Below, piece by piece: positions 7,567-10,149 of a stretch of 10,149 bases of DNA (positions within the stretch are counted from its first letter, which is position 1; every line of letters starts with the position of its first letter). Source of the DNA: JAIRTY01 sp050257395 (lineage in GTDB: Bacteria; Actinomycetota; Actinomycetes; Streptosporangiales; Streptosporangiaceae); assembly GCA_050257395.1 (NCBI GenBank), contig JBLMWU010000100.1, positions 1 to 10,149 of the forward strand, read 5' to 3'. The notes below the pieces were generated by a model. It worked only from the letters and a program-made list of their open reading frames with translations. It made no database searches and had not been told where the DNA came from. The translations under genes were made by a program, and so were the position numbers.

Positions 7567-7584
7567 GCTGCATTCGATTGCAGC
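7567..7584. promoter_or_regulatory. LacI-type operator-like palindrome, site A
   Basis: GCTGCATTCGATTGCAGC is an 18-base inverted repeat centred on CG with one mismatched pair. It fits the LacI-family pattern of symmetric half-sites around a central CG. It starts eight bases after the repressor's stop codon and shares CTGCAnnCGATTG with site B 148 bases downstream. It could alternatively form the stem of an RNA hairpin for the repressor transcript. Confidence 0.5.
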
Positions 7585-7602
7585 GGCCGCTCGCGGCGGC
7601 CG
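7584..7602. terminator. GC-rich hairpin downstream of the LacI gene
   Basis: Perfect 7-base arms CGGCCGC and GCGGCCG around a five-base TCGCG loop, 26 bases after the repressor stop. There is no T tract. It resembles the 6461-6483 hairpin in stem core and loop size, so each probably ends the transcript before it. It also touches operator-like site A, and the two cannot both be fully formed as RNA stems. Confidence 0.45.
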
Positions 7603-7680
7603 TCCCGCCCTGGAGGGCTGTGCTGCCGGGCTCGCGGTCACCTGCGGGCCTGTTAGTTAGGTAACGGCTTGGCAAGTCCG

Positions 7681-7710
7681 TTGACAGGGATGTCACGAGT
7701 AGTCCAATCT
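7681..7710 (+). promoter_or_regulatory. Probable promoter of the dehydrogenase/binding-protein operon
   Basis: A consensus TTGACA -35 (7681-7686) lies in a locally AT-richer patch (about 7650-7730), and CAATCT (7705-7710) follows at 18-base spacing as a weak -10. The predicted start near 7717 falls directly on operator-like site B. The -35 is strong and the -10 is poor, so the exact start is uncertain. The rest of the 199-base gap (7559-7757) holds site A, the hairpin and site B. Confidence 0.45.
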
Positions 7711-7715
7711 GCTAC

Positions 7716-7731
7716 CTGCAAACGATTGTGC
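7716..7731. promoter_or_regulatory. LacI-type operator-like site B at the dehydrogenase promoter
   Basis: CTGCAAACGATTGTGC contains the core CAAnCGnTTG, symmetric around a central CG as in LacI-family operators. It matches site A at 11 of 13 positions over CTGCAnnCGATTG. It covers the likely transcription start, a classic position for repression. The outer half-site bases are less symmetric than in site A. Confidence 0.55.
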
Positions 7732-7748
7732 ACGAGACCGCCGACCAC

Positions 7749-7752
7749 GGAG
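7749..7752 (+). promoter_or_regulatory. Ribosome binding site deciding the dehydrogenase start
   Basis: GGAG, five bases before the ATG at 7758. It favours that ATG over the in-frame GTG at 7728, which has no such site and would lie inside the operator-like element. Confidence 0.7.
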
Positions 7753-7757
7753 ACCGC

Positions 7758-8720
7758 ATGACGCAGGGCAATGAGCACCGGCTCGGCTGGCTGGGCACCG
7801 GCCGGATGGGCACCGAGCTCGTCCGCAGGCTGCTGGCGGGCGGCTGTGACGTGGCCGTCTACAACCGCACCCGGGCCAAGGCGGAGCCGCTGGCCGGGTT
7901 CGGCGCGAAGGTGGCGGGCTCCGCCACCGACCTCGCCGACCGCGACATCGTGTTCGCCACCGTGGGCACGCCGCAGGACCTGCTCGACGCGGTGCTGGGC
8001 CCACAGGGCCTGGTGGCCGGCGGGGCCGCGCCGAAGATCGTGGTCGACTGCTCCACCATCTCCGTGGAGGCGTCCCAGCAGGTGCGGGCCAGGCTGGCGG
8101 AGTTCGGCACCGACCTGCTGGCCGCGCCGGTGATGGGCAACCCGAAGACCGCCCGGGTGGGCCGGCTGACCCTCGCCATCTCCGGCCCGCAGGCCGCGTA
8201 CGAGACCGCCCGGCCCTACCTGGACCTGCTGGGGGCGGGCGCCACCTACGTCGGCGAGGGCGAGCTGGCCCGGACGGTCAAGATCTGCCACAACCTCTTC
8301 CTCGGGGTGGTCACCCAGTCCCTGGCCGAGGTGACGATCCTGGCCCAGCAGGCCGGCATCAGCCGGGAAGCCCTGCTGACGTGCCTCAACAACAGCGTGA
8401 TGGGCTCGACGTTCAGCCGGTACAAGTCGCCGGCCTTCGTCAACCTCGACTTCCACCCCACGTTCACGGCCACGCTGCTGCGCAAGGACTTCGACCTGGG
8501 GCTCGCCGCAGCGCGCGAGCACGGCGTGCCCATGCCGGTGGCCGCGCTGGTGCACCAGATCATCCAGAGCCTCATCGGTCACGGGCACGCCGATCAGGAC
8601 TTCGCGGCGCTGATCCAGCTGGCCGCCGAGTCCGCCGGGATCGAACTTACAAGTGAGAACGCGGACATCTCCGATGGACTCGGGCCACCCGACACGAACA
8701 ACGCAAATGGAGTACGGTGA
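7758..8720 (+). CDS. NAD(P)-dependent beta-hydroxyacid dehydrogenase (3-hydroxyisobutyrate dehydrogenase family)
   Basis: Cytoplasmic oxidoreductase of 320 residues that would interconvert a beta-hydroxyacid and its semialdehyde or keto form. The Rossmann motif is LGWLGTGRMG (G13, G15, G18). The second strand ends YNRT (N36, R37, T38), a pattern seen in NADP-preferring members. VVDCSTIS lies at 95-102. The substrate loop reads APVMGNPKTARVGRLTLAISG-like (123-143) instead of the usual APVSGG, so substrate preference may differ. The catalytic lysine is K175 with N179 (KICHN), opening the all-helical C-terminal domain. The last 25 residues look like a disordered tail. It lies 199 bases downstream of the LacI gene, behind its own promoter and operator-like site, and 138 bases before the binding-protein gene. 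Glyoxylate/succinic-semialdehyde reductase or an imine-reductase-like activity remain possible. Confidence 0.9.
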   Translation: MTQGNEHRLGWLGTGRMGTELVRRLLAGGCDVAVYNRTRAKAEPLAGFGAKVAGSATDLADRDIVFATVGTPQDLLDAVLGPQGLVAGGAAPKIVVDCSTISVEASQQVRARLAEFGTDLLAAPVMGNPKTARVGRLTLAISGPQAAYETARPYLDLLGAGATYVGEGELARTVKICHNLFLGVVTQSLAEVTILAQQAGISREALLTCLNNSVMGSTFSRYKSPAFVNLDFHPTFTATLLRKDFDLGLAAAREHGVPMPVAALVHQIIQSLIGHGHADQDFAALIQLAAESAGIELTSENADISDGLGPPDTNNANGVR

Positions 8721-8858
8721 GCCCCCGAAACCGATTCCGTGCCGGCCGTTGACACCGGCCTTCCCGGATGCGTCGCCACCGCTAGATCCGCACTCGGACC
8801 TGCGGAGACGGTCAGTTCTTATCACCCGGCCATTTCAAGATCTGGAAGGAGGAACCGG
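8721..8858 (+). promoter_or_regulatory. Spacer before the binding-protein gene
   Basis: This gap of 138 bases is longer than expected inside a tight operon. It contains a short GC stem-loop (GGCCG 8744-8748, CGGCC 8756-8760) whose loop includes TTGACA. No -10 lies at workable spacing, so this is more likely a weak attenuator or chance than a promoter. AACCGATT (8729-8736) has the AAnCGnTT core of a LacI operator but weak outer symmetry. A separate promoter is not shown. Confidence 0.35.
8846..8852 (+). promoter_or_regulatory. Strong Shine-Dalgarno sequence of the binding-protein gene
   Basis: AAGGAGG, six bases before the ATG at 8859, is a near-perfect match to the 16S rRNA 3' end and the strongest ribosome site in the window. 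It fixes the start at 8859, rejects the in-frame upstream start at 8739, and fits the high expression typical of ABC substrate-binding proteins. Confidence 0.88.
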
Positions 8859-10118
8859 ATGAGACCCAACGGCACCCGGTTCTTGGCTCTGACGGCGGTC
8901 ACCATTGCGGCGACCGCCCTGGCCGCCTGCAGCAGCAGCGGCGGCAGCAGCAGTGGCGGCGGCGGCGGCAGCAAGGCGCCGATCGTGGTGGGTGCCTCCC
9001 TGTCGCTCACCGGTGACTTCTCCGCGGACGGCCAGGCGTTCCAGCGCGGTTACCAGCTGTGGGCGGACCAGGTGAACGCGCACGGCGGGCTGCTCGGCCG
9101 CAAGGTCCAGCTGAAGATCGTCAACGACAACAGCGACCCGGGCACGGTCACCACCAACTACACCCAGCTCATCGGGTCGGACAAGGTGGACCTGACGGTC
9201 GGGCCGTTCTCCTCCCTGCTGACCGCGCCGGCCGCGCAGGTGGCGGCCCGCTACCACTACGCCTTCGTCGAGGGTGCGGGCGGCGCGCCGTCGGTGTTCG
9301 CGCTGAAGCTCCCCAACCTGTTCGCGGTGAGCCCGCCGGTGGCCAACCAGCTGGTGCCGTTCGCCCAGTGGGTGGCGTCGCTGCCGGCCAGCCAGCGGCC
9401 CAAGACCGCCGCGTACCCGATGGTGACCGACCCCTTCGCGGACCCGATGGTCCAGCACGCCCAGCAGATCCTGCAGTCCGCCGGCGTGAAGACGGTGTAC
9501 TCCAAGATCTTCCCGGCGGAGAACCCCGACTACAAGGCCGGTGCGGACCAGGTCGCCTCGCTGCACCCGGACCTGGTGCTGATCGGCTCGGTGGACGTGC
9601 CCACCGTGTCCTCGTTCATGACCGCGTTCCAGCAGCAGCACTTCAACCCGAAGATGCTCGCTGCCTCGGCCGGCCCGGACCAGGGCGCGGCATTCCTCAA
9701 GGCGATCGGCGGCGCCAAGAACGCCACCGGCACCTTCGTCCCGAACGGCTGGTATGCCGGGTTCGCGAACCCGCTGAGCCAGGCGTTCGTGAAGGCCTAC
9801 ATTGCCAAGTACGGCGGCACCGGCGCGGACATCAACGCCGATGCGGCCGAGGCCTACTCGGTGGGTGAGGTGCTGGCGGACGCGGTGACCGCGACCAAGA
9901 GCCTGGACAACCAGAAGCTGATCAGCTACCTGCACAGCGGGGTCACTCTGCAGACCGTGCAGGGCCCGGCCAAGTTCGACAGCGTCGGCATGAACACCGC
10001 CGCTTCGATCTTCATCTTCCAGTGGCAGACCGGCGGCAAGTTCGTCCAGGTCCTGCCGACCGGGATGACGGGCTCGGTGGCCGTCGTCAACCCGAAGCCG
10101 GCCTGGGGCAAGGGCTGA
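8859..10118 (+). CDS. Lipoprotein substrate-binding protein of a Liv-type (branched-chain amino acid family) ABC importer
   Basis: Extracytoplasmic solute receptor of 419 residues. The N terminus is a lipoprotein signal: basic start (R2, R7), hydrophobic core 8-20, and lipobox LAAC with lipidated C24. A Ser/Gly linker (25-38) follows. The mature domain is the Peripla_BP_6 fold, with IVVGASLSLTGDFSADG (42-58) as first strand and ligand loop, then NAHGGLLGRKVQLKIVNDNS, LTVGPFSS, and a second lobe including HPDLVLIGS and the AEAYSVGEVLADAV helix. Length and motifs fit LivJ/LivK-like receptors, whose ligands range from branched-chain amino acids to amides, aromatic acids and other small acids. 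The substrate cannot be assigned. The neighbouring dehydrogenase and LacI repressor suggest a catabolic substrate. The permease and ATPase genes expected in a Liv system are not in the window and would lie downstream. Confidence 0.93.
   Translation: MRPNGTRFLALTAVTIAATALAACSSSGGSSSGGGGGSKAPIVVGASLSLTGDFSADGQAFQRGYQLWADQVNAHGGLLGRKVQLKIVNDNSDPGTVTTNYTQLIGSDKVDLTVGPFSSLLTAPAAQVAARYHYAFVEGAGGAPSVFALKLPNLFAVSPPVANQLVPFAQWVASLPASQRPKTAAYPMVTDPFADPMVQHAQQILQSAGVKTVYSKIFPAENPDYKAGADQVASLHPDLVLIGSVDVPTVSSFMTAFQQQHFNPKMLAASAGPDQGAAFLKAIGGAKNATGTFVPNGWYAGFANPLSQAFVKAYIAKYGGTGADINADAAEAYSVGEVLADAVTATKSLDNQKLISYLHSGVTLQTVQGPAKFDSVGMNTAASIFIFQWQTGGKFVQVLPTGMTGSVAVVNPKPAWGKG
8931..8972 (+). repeat. Low-complexity Ser/Gly linker codons
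   Basis: Forty-two bases made almost only of AGC and GGC triplets encode the 14-residue Ser/Gly tether directly after the lipidated cysteine. Such linkers are usual in actinomycete lipoproteins. The triplet repeat could vary in length by slippage without breaking the frame. Confidence 0.75.
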
Positions 10119-10127
10119 CCGAGTGGT

Positions 10128-10149
10128 GGGGGGGGGGGGGGGGGGGGGG
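10128..10149. other. 22-base G homopolymer at the window end
   Basis: Twenty-two consecutive G residues begin nine bases after the last stop codon and run to the window edge. The run is probably a sequencing or assembly artefact at a contig end rather than genome sequence. No gene or terminator can be assigned to it. Confidence 0.85.

Noticed and set aside
6488..7696. Minus-strand open frame of 402 codons opposite the LacI gene
   Set aside because: It is an antisense shadow without motifs. The plus strand has a complete LacI protein of standard length.
7728..7757. Upstream GTG start for the dehydrogenase
   Set aside because: It lies inside the operator-like site with no ribosome site. The ATG at 7758 has GGAG at five bases and begins at the usual distance before the Rossmann motif.
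8749..8788. Promoter from TTGACA at 8749-8754 with TAGATC at 8783-8788
   Set aside because: The spacing is 28 bases, too long for a sigma-70-type promoter, and the TTGACA lies in a stem-loop.
8739..8858. Forty-residue N-terminal extension of the ABC binding protein from an upstream start
   Set aside because: The lipoprotein signal begins exactly at the ATG at 8859, which has a near-perfect Shine-Dalgarno. The extension would bury the signal peptide.

Overview
The window is very GC-rich, with third codon positions almost all G or C, GTG and ATG starts, leaderless-looking or weakly spaced ribosome sites and compact operons. This points to a high-GC actinomycete. I cannot name the genus from the sequence alone. 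Six protein-coding genes are supported. No RNA gene, insertion sequence, CRISPR array or origin is visible.

Left third (1-3630, minus strand): one long gene for a family 38 glycoside hydrolase (alpha-mannosidase). It has an extra N-terminal beta-type domain and intact zinc and nucleophile motifs, and its C-terminal end runs off the left edge of the window. It is divergent from a second unit across a 225-base intergenic region.

Middle (3856-6416, plus strand): a tight three-gene operon. It holds a winged-helix (ArsR/HTH_20-type) regulator, a small unannotated protein and a 12-helix major facilitator exporter. The first two genes overlap by 32 bases and the second and third are one base apart. 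The small protein carries a stand-alone copy of the C-terminal domain of the regulator (23 of 47 aligned residues identical). This makes a paired regulator/partner arrangement upstream of a transporter. The operon promoter appears leaderless, and two TTTCGA-centred palindromes overlap it, which suggests autoregulation.

Right third (6530-10118, plus strand): a LacI-family repressor, then a beta-hydroxyacid dehydrogenase of the 3-hydroxyisobutyrate/6-phosphogluconate type, then a lipoprotein substrate-binding component of a branched-chain-amino-acid-type (Liv) ABC importer. Two LacI-type operator-like sites sharing CTGCAnnCGATTG lie 148 bases apart between the repressor and the dehydrogenase, and the second sits at the likely transcription start. 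The simplest reading is a substrate-induced uptake and oxidation operon whose permease and ATPase genes would lie beyond the right edge.

The window ends in a 22-base G homopolymer just after the last stop codon. This looks more like a contig-end sequencing artefact than biology.
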